Source: Megalobrama amblycephala
Lineage: Eukaryota; Chordata; Actinopteri; Cypriniformes; Xenocyprididae
Length of the DNA: 64,000 nt
Assembly (NCBI RefSeq): GCF_018812025.1
Contig: NC_063044.1
Span: forward strand, 71,543,749 to 71,607,748
Reading direction: 5' to 3'
The notes beneath the pieces are model-generated. The model ran no database searches and had not been told where the DNA came from. It saw only the letters and a list, made by a program, of their open reading frames with translations. Within the stretch, counting starts at the first letter, position 1; every line of letters begins with the position of its first letter. Below are positions 21,504 to 32,913 of this stretch, one piece after another. A program made the position numbers and the translations under genes.

Positions 21504-23490
21504 TCAGCCTCTGCCTCGTGGAGCTGGTCTGTTGGGGTTTCTGGCATGGAAGTCATCCAGAAGACTTGGATCGAGAATGTCAACTCTGGGAACCCATGAT
21601 CTTTCCTCGGGACCGTATCCTTCCCAGTCAACAAGATATTCCAAGTGACCACTATGGCGCCAGGAGTCCAGGATGTCTTTCACCAGATATGCCACTCCGT
21701 CCTCCACAATGATCGGAAGGGGGCGTTCTTCGGCATCGCCAGGCTCTGTGGAGGGAAGAACAGAAGGGTTTTGAGGTTTCAAGAGGGAAACATGGAACGT
21801 GGGATGGATTCTGAATTCAGGTGGAAGTTGTAACTAATAAGTGACCGGATAAACTTGACGGATGATGGTGTAGGGGCCAATTAATCTGGGACTCAGCTTT
21901 CTGCAGTGTAGACGCATCCGAATATCTCTAGTGGATAACCAGACCTTATCTCCAGGTTGATATACAGGTGCTTGAGAACAACGAAGATCTGCTGTTAACC
22001 TGCGTCTCCTGAGGGCCCTTTGAAGTTGAAGATGAGCTGAGTCCCAGACCCTCTCGCTCTCCCGGAACCAGTAATCCACTGCCGGGACATCTGATGGTTC
22101 CCCGTCCCAGGGGAACAGTGGGGGCTGATAGCCGAGTACGCACTGGAAAGGGGTGAGACCAGTGGGGGGTTTACGGAGGGAGTTCTGGGCGTACTCGGCC
22201 CAGCCCAGGAACTGGCTCCAAGAGTCCTGGTGGCCATGACAGAAGGTACGCAGGAAATGGCCAATCTCCTGTATCTTCCGCTCCGTCTGCCCGTTTGTCT
22301 GGGGATGGTATCCAGAGGAGAGGCTAATGGTCACATCTAAGAGGTTGAAGAACGCCTTCCAGACACGGGATGTGAATTGAGGTCCTCTGTCAGATACAGG
22401 ATACAGGGCTCTTGGCTATTGCACATTCCCTGCACCCTTCTACGTACCTCCTGACATCCGATGTCATGTTGGGCCACCAGAAGCATTGTTTTAACAACAA
22501 GAGGGTTTCATTGACCCCTGGGTGGCCAGTGCCCAGCGACGAATGTGAGGAGTGAATGAGGGGAATGCGTCATGTCCGTGGGATGTAGAGCAAAACTTGG
22601 GGGCAACCCGGCGGGGTGTTGGTGGAGGCATTGGACTCGGGCAGTGTCTCCTCAGACCAGGTTATGGGACTTACAATGAGATTCTCTGGAAGAATGGGCT
22701 CTGGATCTTCAGTGTTCTCCTCGGGACTATAGATACGTGACAGAGCATCAGATTTTACATTCTTGGAACCAGGACGATAGGAAATTGTAAAGTTGAATCG
22801 AATAAAGAACAGGGCCCATCTGGCTTGATGTGGTTTCAGTCTTTTAGCATCACGCAGGTACTCCAAGTTTTTATGATCAGTTAACACCAGAAATGGATGA
22901 CGGACTCCTTCAAGCCAATGCCTCTATTCCTCCAGGGCGAGCTTGATGGCAAGAAGCTCCCGGTTGCCGATATCATAATTAATCTCCGCCGGGTTGAGTT
23001 TGCGGGAGAAGAAGGCACATGGATGGAGTCTACTTGGTTTCCCCTGCTGCTGAGACAAGACCGCTCCCACTCCTGTGGTAGATGCATCTACCTCGACCAC
23101 GAAGGGAAGTTCTGGATTTGGATGAACGAGCGGTTGTGACGGCGGTCTTGAGGTCTTCAAAGGTTTGCTTTGCTGCCGGATTCCAGGACAGAGACTTGGG
23201 CTTGCCACGGAGCAGGTTGGTAAGTGGAGACGTGACGATACTGTATCCCTTGATGAATCTTCGGTAAAAGTTGGCGAATCCTAGGAGTCTTTGCAGTTCT
23301 TTCACAGTCACAGAAACGTGAAACGCCAGTCTTTTATAGCAGAAACCTTCCTCTCGTCCATGCGGACGCCACTGTGATCGATGTAATATCCGAAGAACTG
23401 CACTGAGGGCTGATGGAACGTACACTTTTCTGCTTTCAGGAACAGGTTGTAGTCCCTCAGGCGTTGGAGGCAGGGGCGCCGTTGGCACGG
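21504..23490 (-). pseudogene. Gypsy 1 pol 3' half: RT thumb, RNase H, partial integrase, chromodomain
   Basis: Frames change several times. Recognised blocks: [15 protein letters not shown] (RT end), [15 protein letters not shown] and FSRKLNPAE (RNase H), [16 protein letters not shown], then [13 protein letters not shown] (integrase end) and a chromodomain ([17 protein letters not shown]). The integrase HHCC finger and the first two catalytic Asp blocks are deleted between about 22340 and 22570. The chromodomain targets integration to heterochromatin marks in chromoviruses (established). Confidence 0.8.
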
Positions 23491-24488
23491 GGGACAGGGG
23501 GGTCGGGACCTCCGCAGTTTTAAAAAGACAGAAATTGACCCCCGCACTTTTGATAAGGGCTGCTTCAATTAGTCACACACTATATCATCTTTTAGCTTAG
23601 GATATTTTCTTTCAAATGAGACCATTTTCACGTTTCTGTGAGCTTCCGTTCGTAAATAATCAGCTGTTTTGTCGCGGATGTGAACAGGAAATGCGCTCTC
23701 TAACGGAGAAACACAGGATCTCCAAACCATCGATCAAAGCGTGCTAACGTTTTAGGACAGGTTGATGGTATATAAATCATGCCCGAACGTTGGCGTTTGT
23801 CAATCAAGCCAAACCGTCCATTCAGAAACCGAGAAATTTGACACTTTAAGGTAAGGAGGCTGATCTCTCAGGTTGACGCGCGAGCTGGCTTGACTGAAGT
23901 TTTCGTGAGGATTTATAGTTTATGGACTGTTTTGATTTCTGTAATTACATCTTGAAAGGCAAAAACATTGATGGCATCTATAAAAGAGATATCTGAAATA
24001 GAAACGAAAGTGATATTGCCTCATCCAGTGGAGGACGCACGAGAGGAGATCTGTGCGTTCCATTGGTATGTGTATACTGTAATAGTGCATTTGCACAATG
24101 CTTATCAGTGGTGTGCACTTTGATCGTGAAAGTAAAAGTGCCTTTTGCGGTCACTTCGCGGTGTTCCCGATGTGAACGTGAGCTCCAGTCCATTACAATT
24201 TAGAGCGGTTAAGGCCCGGGTATACTTCATTTCCCCCGTTCTGTTCAGTCTCGTGCGAGCCTTTCAGAGAAACTCCTTTGCCCATGAGCGCCGAAAGACC
24301 ATGGGAAAGATGCGTTCGGCGCATGCATATGTGCACCGCACATTGTCATAACACCCACACACAACACCTGGTTCGACCTCCTCTCTCCCCCCCCCCATGC
24401 TGAGTTCCTGACTTCTCACACCGCTCCTTCCCCTCAGGCCATGCAAACCTCACAAATCTACTATCTTAGTTGTTTTAAGTGACATCAA
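23472..24488. other. Unassigned sequence inside Gypsy 1
   Basis: Begins CAGGGGCGCCGTTGG, like a hAT terminus, right where the Gypsy RT frame breaks. No matching right end was found. A solitary AAGGCCCGGGTATACTTC at 24215 resembles the terminus of the TIR element at 45231. No credible gene. Confidence 0.4.
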
Positions 24489-25898
24489 TGTAATGACTGA
24501 GACAAATCAGACACAGTTATTTGCTAGTTAACCAATAGTTTTAAGCTCACTCTGGGGTCTGGCTTCCATCCCCCGAGAAGTTCTCAGTTACAAGTTTTAT
24601 TGCACCAATAAATGCCGCATGGAGAGCAGAGAAGAGACACACAAAAATGTGCATCTTTCCTGCATTATCCACACATAACACAGACTCTCTTGCATTAATG
24701 TATAGACAGATAGTTCTATAAATGAACATGCACAATCCCAGGAAATGAAATATTATCCATTATTACCATTGCTGTATTACAATCATTGTATTCACGTATG
24801 TATGTGTATGTTTTATGATACATTTAAGGTAACTTCAATCATGCCATGTTTAGTGTCTATGCGTTCGTATCGGGAAGATTTAAATGCTTGTGTATGCGGT
24901 ATGTCCATACCTGCTCAACACATAAGTATTACAAGAATCTTTAATAGTTCTTATTCAAAAACTCAGCTTGTTAATCTTTCTTGGTTGTAAAAGCCCTGAC
25001 AGGAGGTGTGTTGTCACCCGGAAATACAACACCTTCATTGGCTGCATCAACCTTAAGAGGTTGGACTTTGACCAGAGGTTAAAAGCTAGAGAACAATGCC
25101 ACACCCTCTCTTTTTCCCTGCTTCTGGACGACCGAACGGATCTTCTTGCGGCCGGCCTAGGCCAGGTCTGCAAGGCCTGTAGGCCTCGGCCTACAAACTA
25201 GCCATGTGCTCAACATCCAACATAGAAAAGACTGGCAACAACTTCAGATGAAATCCTCAAGATCTCTCCTCAACCTGGCGATCTGACGCTCTTCAACCTA
25301 AAGGCATCTTGCAAGTATCGTACATTTTAACACTAAACAGCGATTTAGTATTAATTTGTAAGACTTACATTTGCCATTGCTGAAGAAACTGATGATTCCT
25401 TTCCAGGTTGTCTTTGACTTATTCCTATAGCTCTAGTAACAGTACCTCTTCTGGTTCAACCCTATCATTACTCATTCTTACCTACAGTATGTATGTGTGT
25501 GACCTTTGTTGTATGTTATGTGTTTGTTTGTTAGTTTAGTTATGTGTTTGTGAGTTAGTTAATAAAGATTGTGCACAATACATGTTTGGTTCTGACTCTG
25601 TCCGCTAATAAATTGCCTCTTAAGTGATTTAGATCCTGAATCCATGCTCTAAGTAGCACGGTACAATAAGAATGTTGTTTTTCCATAACCTGGAAATGAA
25701 CATTTCTTAGAATTATTAAACAGTCAACACTGAGTGTTCCCTGGACAACAGGTTAATTGATTGTAATATTAAGATTACTGTAGCTATATCCAGTTAATCT
25801 GATTAACAGATTTACATATTCATAATTAATCATAATTAATAAATCATATTGAGTTATGAATAATTATTAATATTTCCCATTTGAGTTAATTCGCTACA
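24489..25898 (+). mobile_element. Candidate solo LTR (1.41 kb) inside Gypsy 1
   Basis: Starts TGTAATGACTGAG, ends TTCGCTACA, and is flanked by TCAA on both sides (24485-24488, 25899-25902). AATAAAG at 25562-25568 could be a poly(A) signal. No ORF. A 4-bp repeat can occur by chance, so this stays a candidate. Confidence 0.45.
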
Positions 25899-26872
25899 TC
25901 AATGTAAATACTTCTGGTGCGACTGGTAATGATGGTTTCACTCCCACATCAATAGAACAGACAAGAATAAAGAAAACAAAACTGTTCTCCTGGTGTGGGA
26001 GATGCCACAAAAAAAAAGCTTTATTAACCATATGTTTGTTCCCCAAAACCAGGCGTATGACCCTTTGGGGCACGAGAAAGGTCCAATAAAAGCTGCATAA
26101 ATATTTGGGTGCTAAATGTTTACTGTCCTTTTGTTAAGACTTGGGTATTTAAAGGGATTTGGCAAACCACTCAAGGAAGAATCCGTAGTCAGAGCTTCCC
26201 GCACAATTGCTGTGTATCTCTCTATTTGTCAGGTATGCTGACTCTTTGAAATTCTTTTTAATATCTTGTTTGGAATTGTATTTTGTATTTTATGCTGATC
26301 AGTTGTGTGATGTATTCTTTTTGATTCTTTTAATTGATGTTTTATCCTGCCTGGCAAAACCAATAAATGTTAATCTTGATTTATCTTGGATTCCTCTAAA
26401 TTCATTATGACTAGTAGATTATTGGAGTCCGTCATTTCCGTAAATCTGTGTCAGGACAGGTTAAACTAGAGAGCCCCATGAAAGGAGCATGTAGCACATT
26501 ATGGGACTTTTTGAGTTTGTCTGTTATTGGCTTGGCAATTTGCAGTACCATGACTAAGAAAACTGTATTTTTGTATGAACAAGCATGTGGCGGTTTGACT
26601 CAAATGCATTAGTAAACTCTGCACCCTCTGACCAAGAATCATAAACTGGCGAATTTATGTCCGTGAGAACGCAGTCGGCCGATGCGAAATTCTCTAAGCG
26701 ATGATGGGTCTGTAATGAACGAATAACTGAAAATATGAGATCCAGATTAATCAAAGATCTAAATTAAAGCACAACTAATCTTATGATCAGCTATTACATC
26801 AGAAAAGGACATACACGCAAAATACCTTCGACCAGACCACTAGATGCCGTCGTTGGGCTAGTGGGTGGAACC
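25899..26872. other. Unassigned, possibly a second LTR-like block
   Basis: Contains TATTTAAAG (26147) and AATAAATG (26361) with TGTGGGAGATG upstream, the layout of an LTR, but no duplicated flanks were found. Ends at the break in the Gypsy RT frame. Confidence 0.3.
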
Positions 26873-27839
26873 TTACACGATCACGAACCTGTGCAGGAAC
26901 TCCCGGAGCACCTCGTGCATGAAATCCTGAAATACGGAGGCGGCGTTGATGAGTCCATAGGGCATGACGCAGTACTCATAGTGTCCGGTAGGGGTCACAA
27001 AAGCCATGTTCCATTCATCCCCCTCACGTATATGGATGAGGTTATATGCACTGTGGAGGTCCAACTTAGTGAACACAGTGGCGCCGCGGAGATGTTCCAG
27101 TGCAGATGGGACGAGAGGAAGAGGGTATCTGAACTTGATTGTTATTTTGTTGAGGGCTCTGTAATCTATGCAAGGCCGCAAGCCTCTGTCCTTCTTGGCA
27201 ACAAAGAAGAAACAAGGAAGCAGGGGAAGTAGACGGGCGGATGTAACCTTGTGATAGAGCCTCATTGATGTATTCCTCCATGGCCTTCTCCTCCAGAACG
27301 GACAGGGAATAAATCTTCCCTCTGGGCACTGGCTCACCGGGGATGAGGTCAATAGCACAGTCCCATGGCCGATGGAGAGGCAGCCTGGAGGCCTTCTTCA
27401 GACAGAAGACGTCACTGAAGTGGGAATAACAATCAGGAATTTCTGTGGAACGTTTTTCAAGTGGACTCTCAATGGACGTGGCACAGACTTGGATCTTCTT
27501 AGAACTTGGAAAACTTGGAACAGGACTTGGAACAGGACCTGGAACAGGACTTGGAACAGGACTTGGAACAGGAACTTCAGGAAAACATCCAGGAAAACAT
27601 TGGTTACCCCACTTCAGGACATCTCCTGTCCACCAGGAGATGATCGGGTCATGTTGCTCTAACCATGGGCGCCCCAGAATCACGTCAGATGTTGAGTCCT
27701 CCAGAACCAGCAGATGGATCTCTTCATGATGTAGAACACAGATTTGCAGTTTTAGAGGTCCCACCATATAACGTACTTGACGGAGAGGGTGTCCCGTCAC
27801 CAAGTGGATCTGGTAGATTTTCGGCATAACTGTAAACAA
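26873..27839 (-). pseudogene. Gypsy 1 protease and RT N-terminal half
   Basis: Blocks YQIHLVTGHPLRQVRY and DVILGRPWLEQHDP belong to the retropepsin region. [33 protein letters not shown] and [19 protein letters not shown] are RT motifs. The two parts are in different frames. The sequence stops before the YxDD box. A Val-Pro-rich repeat at 27507-27576 comes from a short tandem repeat (GGAACAGGACTT). Confidence 0.8.
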
Positions 27840-28480
27840 ATCTATTTATTTTCTTCTCAAATGTGACTTAAATTTATTTAAACTCCCAGTGAAACTATCA
27901 AAATTTCACCAACAAGTCGTTTTATGTTGGAAATTGACACACACACAATGTTACACAATGTTACACCCCACAATACTCCAATACTTTGTTATTTCTGGAA
28001 TAACAAATATATTTTACATAGAAACAAATTTTACAAGGACTGGTTAAATAGAAATATTTTGTCAATGATGATCTAATGGATGAGAGTGGTAATGTTTTAG
28101 ATTACAATTCCTTCACTTTAAATCTTAAAGTGATTTAAAAGTATCTTTTAAGATTCTGAACTGCTAAATCAAGTTCTTCAATGCGCAAGTCAGAATCACA
28201 GCGATCTCTCCAATCATTGTTAATGTGGGGAATGAAATTTGTTATTTTATCAAATAAATTATTACACTCTATTGGGGAGAAGTCTCTTAGCCCCACTGTT
28301 TGCTCTTTCAGTCGTGTAAATTCTGTGTTTCCATTCCATCTCCATTATTACGAATCCCACCACACTCAGTGATCATGGCATCCTCTATCCACCAGTGTTT
28401 AGCGTTTGTAAATGCCGCACTTAAAGACACTGCCATCGGCCACTTCAGAGTTCCTATTCCTGGTGTGAATGCAATCAGGA
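27840..28480 (+). mobile_element. L1-like LINE ORF2 3' relic
   Basis: Degenerate plus-strand copy of the sequence found in reverse at 50990-51395 (for example TTTCACCAACAAG..., ACAATGTTACAC, AATGGATGAGAGTGGTAATG). It belongs to the C-terminal part of an L1-type ORF2. Multiple stops. Confidence 0.5.
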
Positions 28481-28845
28481 ACATGCCCAAGGGAGGAATT
28501 TGTTCCCGGGGAACTATCCTAGTGGCTAGTTCCTATAACTGAGTTCCTAGAATTATTTGGTGTGAAAACCCCTTGTCTGAATGGTCCATTAAATCATTAG
28601 GCTTGTTGGACTTGAAGCGGCGCTGCACAGATCAATCGGTGTATGACATCAAAGTACTGCAAGAGCGTTTAGAGAGCAGAAGGATCCATATGGGTTTGAA
28701 CCACTCTTGCTCTGAGACGAACAGTTCTGCTTCGTCTTTATATTTTCGTTGGCAAAATTGAGCAAAACAGACAATATTGTCTAAAATAACATGATATTAA
28801 CTTCTTATTTATTGAATGTTGTGTAAAATCAACATCACATTTGCG
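28481..28845. other. No gene recognised
   Basis: Short open frames only; none resembles a known family. A block GTTCCCGGGGAACTATCC with AGTTCCTA repeats (28501-28551) may be part of a small repeat element. Confidence 0.4.
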
Positions 28846-28852
28846 CTATTCT

Positions 28853-28963
28853 AGGGTGCATATCCAAAAGTGAACTATGGTCGTAAGTTCCGTCATTACC
28901 AATACAGTTCAGTGGGACTTACTACCATAGTTGACTAATGATACTTTTGGGAAATGCACCCCT
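28853..28963. mobile_element. Small palindromic MITE
   Basis: Ends AGGGTGCATATCCAAAAGTG and (inverted) GGGGTGCATTTCCCAAAAGT, with ACTATGG and CCATAGT inside. About 110 bp that can fold back on itself. Confidence 0.55.
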
Positions 28964-29004
28964 GGACAGAAAAACTGCACCTATACGTAAGTCTGGGGTG
29001 GGCC

Positions 29005-29379
29005 AAATGCGTTAAATGCGTTAATCATTTTAATGCATTTATTTTTTTTAACGTGATTAATTAAGGATCATGAGGCAGAACAGAACAGAGAGATGATTAC
29101 ACAGTGTTCATTACTGTATTTAATATTATATTTAAAGCGGTTTATATATGAACCATAACAAAATGACTTTGAACACTATGCAAATATCCATATAAAGGAA
29201 AATAAATCTTGACTGTTAAAACAATTATAATAATCAGATCTTGATGTCGTCATTTCTTCATGGTGATCAGAGTTTTTTCTCTGTTTTGTGAGAAGAAGAA
29301 AATCAAACAATGAACAATCCTCTGTGAGTTTTTGCTGTTTTAAATCGTGTTTCAGATGGTCTCCAAACTCAGCAGTATT
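29005..29379. other. 3' flank of copy C shared with copy D
   Basis: From CAAATGCGTTAAATGCGTTAATC on, the sequence matches 51409-51771 downstream of copy D. It holds the 3' UTR of the receptor gene (minus strand) and marks one boundary of the duplicated unit. A minus-strand AATAAAGTT-like signal was not clearly found. Confidence 0.5.
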
Positions 29380-31706
29380 TTATTGTAATATTGTAGGCAT
29401 CTCTATTTCCTCTGGGTGCTGCGAGTCCTTCCTCCCTGTAAAATAAAAGCATCGACTGACCTCTCGTATGTGTTTTTACCATGATTGCAGATTGTTCCAG
29501 ATCAGATGAGTGTGAATCATCAGATTGTGTGAAGCTCAAACTCACCAGCTCTTCTTGCACAGATGATCTGAAGAAGAATCACAGTAGGAGCAGCAAACAC
29601 TGCCGTCTCAACAATAATCACAATCACTGCAGGAAACGTGTGGAAGAAGAAGAGAAACTGGACATGACTGAAGTCAAGGGGATTCAACTATGAACAGTTA
29701 TTGATGAAGCATTTATACATTTAAATTTTTAATGGTTATATCAGCATGAATGAACTGCATTCAAAATGAACTGTTCTCTCTCAATCTGACTGTTATAGGA
29801 GGCCCTCTTGTGGCCGAGAGAGAAGGGGAAGGATTTAACTTCACAGAGTCAAAATTCATGAAAAGCAGCTCTAACTTCCCTAGAGGGAACTCAGTTATAC
29901 ATTCAGATAGTGATTCTAAATAAGATTCCAGATAAATAATAATAATAAGAAGAAGAAGAAGAACTGAGTTTGATTTATTTCAGCTGCTGTTGTTCTTAAT
30001 GTTTGTGAAAAGCTGAATTCTCTGAATAGGAATATGTAGAGAAGTTCCTATAGTTCTACTGTAATTGGCATTGTAAAGCACTGAAATGAGTAAGACATGC
30101 ATAAAAACCTCGCTGAGAAGCAACTGCAGATTTTCTGTGTGCAGCTGAAGTCGTCTCAGAGTTTGAGCCGCTGACTGGAAACTGTGTCTCTGAATCAACT
30201 GGAGCTGCAGAAGATGAAGGTTCAGATGAGTCATACTGTACAACATTAACATCAATTTGTTCTAAATGACATTATTAATCGTCATCTCTCTGTGTCAGAG
30301 AGTCTGTGGAGTTATTGAGTTAATATAAGGAAGTCATGAATAAATACCTTGTTGTTCAGTAAATCCAGGTGTTTGTGCAGCTGCTGTCCTCTCAGAGTTT
30401 GGAGTATTTAATGACTTCTGATTCTCTGTACAAATGAAAGGATGGATTAATTAAAGCCAGTGTGAACCAGTGAAGTGAGAGACTGATGATGTGTGACAGT
30501 GATCATGTGATCATGAACCTTGTGTAGGAGCTGCTGCTGTAGTTTGGCTTGATTTCTTCTCAGAGTTTGAGCTGCTGACTGGAATCAGAAGATGAATGTT
30601 CAGATGTTCATCTGTAGGACATTAACATCATATTTTACAGTAGTAATAGTTGTTTCTCACCTGAATACTTGACAGTGTATCTGACTGAGGTCTGGAGTTG
30701 ATTTCTGAGAGTAAGCTGACATCTCCACTCTCTGTTGTCATCTTCATTCAGGAGTGTTGTAGTCAGAGTGATGATACAGTGATCTGATGAGAATAATATC
30801 TGATATCTGGAGTCTGTCTTCAGATCAACACCAGTCTGATTCACCCACGACAGCTGAAGACCCTCAGAACGAACCCAATAATCACAGGAGAATCCAGCAT
30901 ACGAATACAACTGACAGGAGAGAGTCACAGAGCGACCTGGACTGATCTCAGTCTGTGAGGATGACGATGATGATGATGATGATGATGGAGACACTGAAAC
31001 TGAACACAAGACACAAATCACAGACTCTTCAATCATCATGTGAGTTTCAAGGGAGAATGGTGTCGATTGTATATTGACCACACAATCATAAACTCACCAT
31101 GAAGAACATGCAGAGAAACACGTGCATCAGTTCCTTGTTGTTCTCCATTCACATATTGTCTGCAGCTGTATAATCCATAATCTTCTTCTGTGATGTTCTT
31201 GATGTTCAGAGAGCAGTCAGACCCCAAACTCAGTCTCTCATGTCTCTTTGTGTCTTTCTTCTTTATCCCTCCAGTAATCAGTTCAACTGCTGCTAAATCT
31301 GTGAATCTGCCATGGCTCCATGTAGTTGATGTACAGTCAGAAAGAGCATTATTACAGGGCAGACAGACATTTTCACCAGAACTGATGAACACACGAGTCA
31401 CTTCTGCTCCAATCATACCTGAAACACAAGTACATTTGAGTAATCATTATGCTATATATTAATAAAGTATATTTATTAATGACAACAGGACATTCTCATT
31501 GTCAAATGCTAGTGCATTAAGGAATAAAACAGTATTTGCAAACCAACTTATTCACAGACTCAATGCCATTAAAACATTGGTATGTAAGTATACTTATATT
31601 TAACCCTTTCACAGGAGTTTAAAGAGCATGCAGAAATGCATTTACCTGTGAGAAGTGAAGAGAGAATGATCAGTCCCAGCAGACACAGATCACACTGATC
31701 AGCCAT
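29380..31706 (-). CDS. IgSF receptor copy C, complete 8-exon gene (363 aa predicted)
   Basis: Type I membrane receptor. Exons on the minus strand: signal 31706-31646, D1 31418-31098, D2 30999-30661, stalk 30578-30519, 30425-30348 and 30204-30109, TM 29626-29546, tail 29435-29380 ending TAA. All borders are AG/GT and phase 1, and the sum is 1092 nt (364 codons). D1 (about residues 21-127) has Cys at LPC, LSDC, SDCSL and YSC, and an extra Cys (NVCLPC) where other copies have Arg. D2 (about 128-240) has LSC, FSC, DHC and WRC. NIT and NQT are possible N-glycosylation sites. The stalk is rich in Ser, Thr and Pro. The TM (VIVIIVETAVFAAPTVILL) holds a Glu, and the 18-residue tail (start GRKDSQHPEE) has no tyrosine. 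So there is no ITIM; an adaptor or a soluble or decoy role is possible. Family DICP/NITR-like by inference. Confidence 0.8.
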
Positions 31707-32029
31707 TTTCTGTTTCTGTCAGTCTTTCTCTTCATTATATAGTTACAGCTCCTCCTTTAATCATCATCAGCTCCTCCTCCTCTGCTCATTTGCTTACTGT
31801 GTTCAGACATAAAGAGTAGCATGCATGTCTAGACTCATTCCCACCAGTCTAAATTGAGTTCAGAGATGACCACTGCTCTATTGTGGTTAAACTAAGCTCT
31901 CACATTCAGCAGTAACATGTTTCCAAACCTCAACGGTGAGATCACAGCTCTAAAAACACTACAGAAAACATTTAATGTCACACTAAGTGCATAGCACACA
32001 GACACCTCGCTAAAAGTTTATGCAAAGAC
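31707..32029 (-). promoter_or_regulatory. Conserved 5' flank of copy C
   Basis: TATATAA at 31735-31741, GA-rich AGGAGGAGGAGCTG upstream. Co-linear with the flanks of A and D up to the LINE insertion point after AAAGAC, and with the inverted relic at 19073. Expression control is inferred only. Confidence 0.35.
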
Positions 32030-32426
32030 TGTGAACACTCAGAGGTCTAGTTTCATGTATAATTCTTTTGAAGTGATGGTGCTTTATGTAAGTGACAAAT
32101 CCCATTTGACACTTGTGCTGGCTACTGTATACAGGCCACCAGGACACCAACAGACTTTATCAAAGAATTTTCTGATTCAGAGTTAGTTCTAGCTGCAGAT
32201 AAAGTCCTTGTTTTGGGTGATTTTAATATCCATGTAGATAATAAAAAAAAACCTCATTGGGATTGGCATTTACAGACATACTAAACTCTATTGGTGTTAG
32301 ACAACACATGTCAGGACCTACTCATTGTTGTAATCATACTTTAGATCTAATATTGTCACATGGAATAGATATTGATGCTGTTGAAATTCTGCAGCAGAGT
32401 GACAACATCTCAGATCATTATCTAGT
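32030..32426 (+). mobile_element. L2-type LINE fragment (endonuclease), left part
   Basis: Encodes TVYRPP and LGDFNIHVDN in a broken frame, then HCCNHTLDLILSHGID and SDHYLV. Same insertion point as the LINE upstream of A and D but without the inversion. Cut by the Gypsy element at CTAGT and resumes at 36567-36633. Confidence 0.8.
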
Positions 32427-32880
32427 TGTCACAGGCACGCCAGGCTCCACAGTCACCCAATCACAGCGCACTCCCTCACCAGAGTACTAATCACCCACAC
32501 CTGTCACGCATCAGTACCATCACCAGCAGCACTACAAAAGACACAGCAGCACTCACAGTCACTGTCCGGTCTCGTTAATCCATGCTCACCTGTTATGCTT
32601 ACTTCCAGGACTCCTCTAAAGATTACTTACCTTTCTCCAGCATTCTTCACGTCTCCTAGAGTTCTCCTCATCTCCTGTGAGTGTCTCTGTGTCTCATCTG
32701 CTCCACGTCTGCCTGCCATCCACGATCCCTGGGAAAACAAGACAAGTATCAGTTCCACGATCACCATCTGCCATGAATTATACCTGCCTTCACTTACCTA
32801 CACTCTGCTTACCATCTCTGGTTGTTCAATAAACACTACTTGTATTATACCTGTGTCTCCGTCTCCTTCTGTATGTAACA
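32427..32880 (+). repeat. 5' LTR of Gypsy 2
   Basis: 454 bp, starts TGTCACAGGCACGCC and ends TATGTAACA; AATAAAC at 32829-32835 as likely poly(A) signal. Confidence 0.9.
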
Positions 32881-32913
32881 GAAGATTGGACCAAAACCGT
32901 CTGAACAACCAAG

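Larger units (their letters stand above)
21018..27839 (-). mobile_element. Ty3/Gypsy chromovirus-type retrotransposon 1, broken
   Basis: Minus-strand order: protease (27839-27360), RT N-terminal half (27358-26873), a 3.4 kb foreign block (26872-23472), RT end and connection (23488-23210), RNase H (23208-22570), partial integrase (22334-21834), chromodomain (21782-21504), LTR (21458-21018). Gag and the 5' LTR are absent. Closely related to the plus-strand element at 32.4-36.6 kb. Confidence 0.85.

Noticed and set aside
28377..28542. Short plus-strand ORF starting MASSIHQCLAFVNAALKD
   Set aside because: Not repeated, no family recognised, inside transposon debris.
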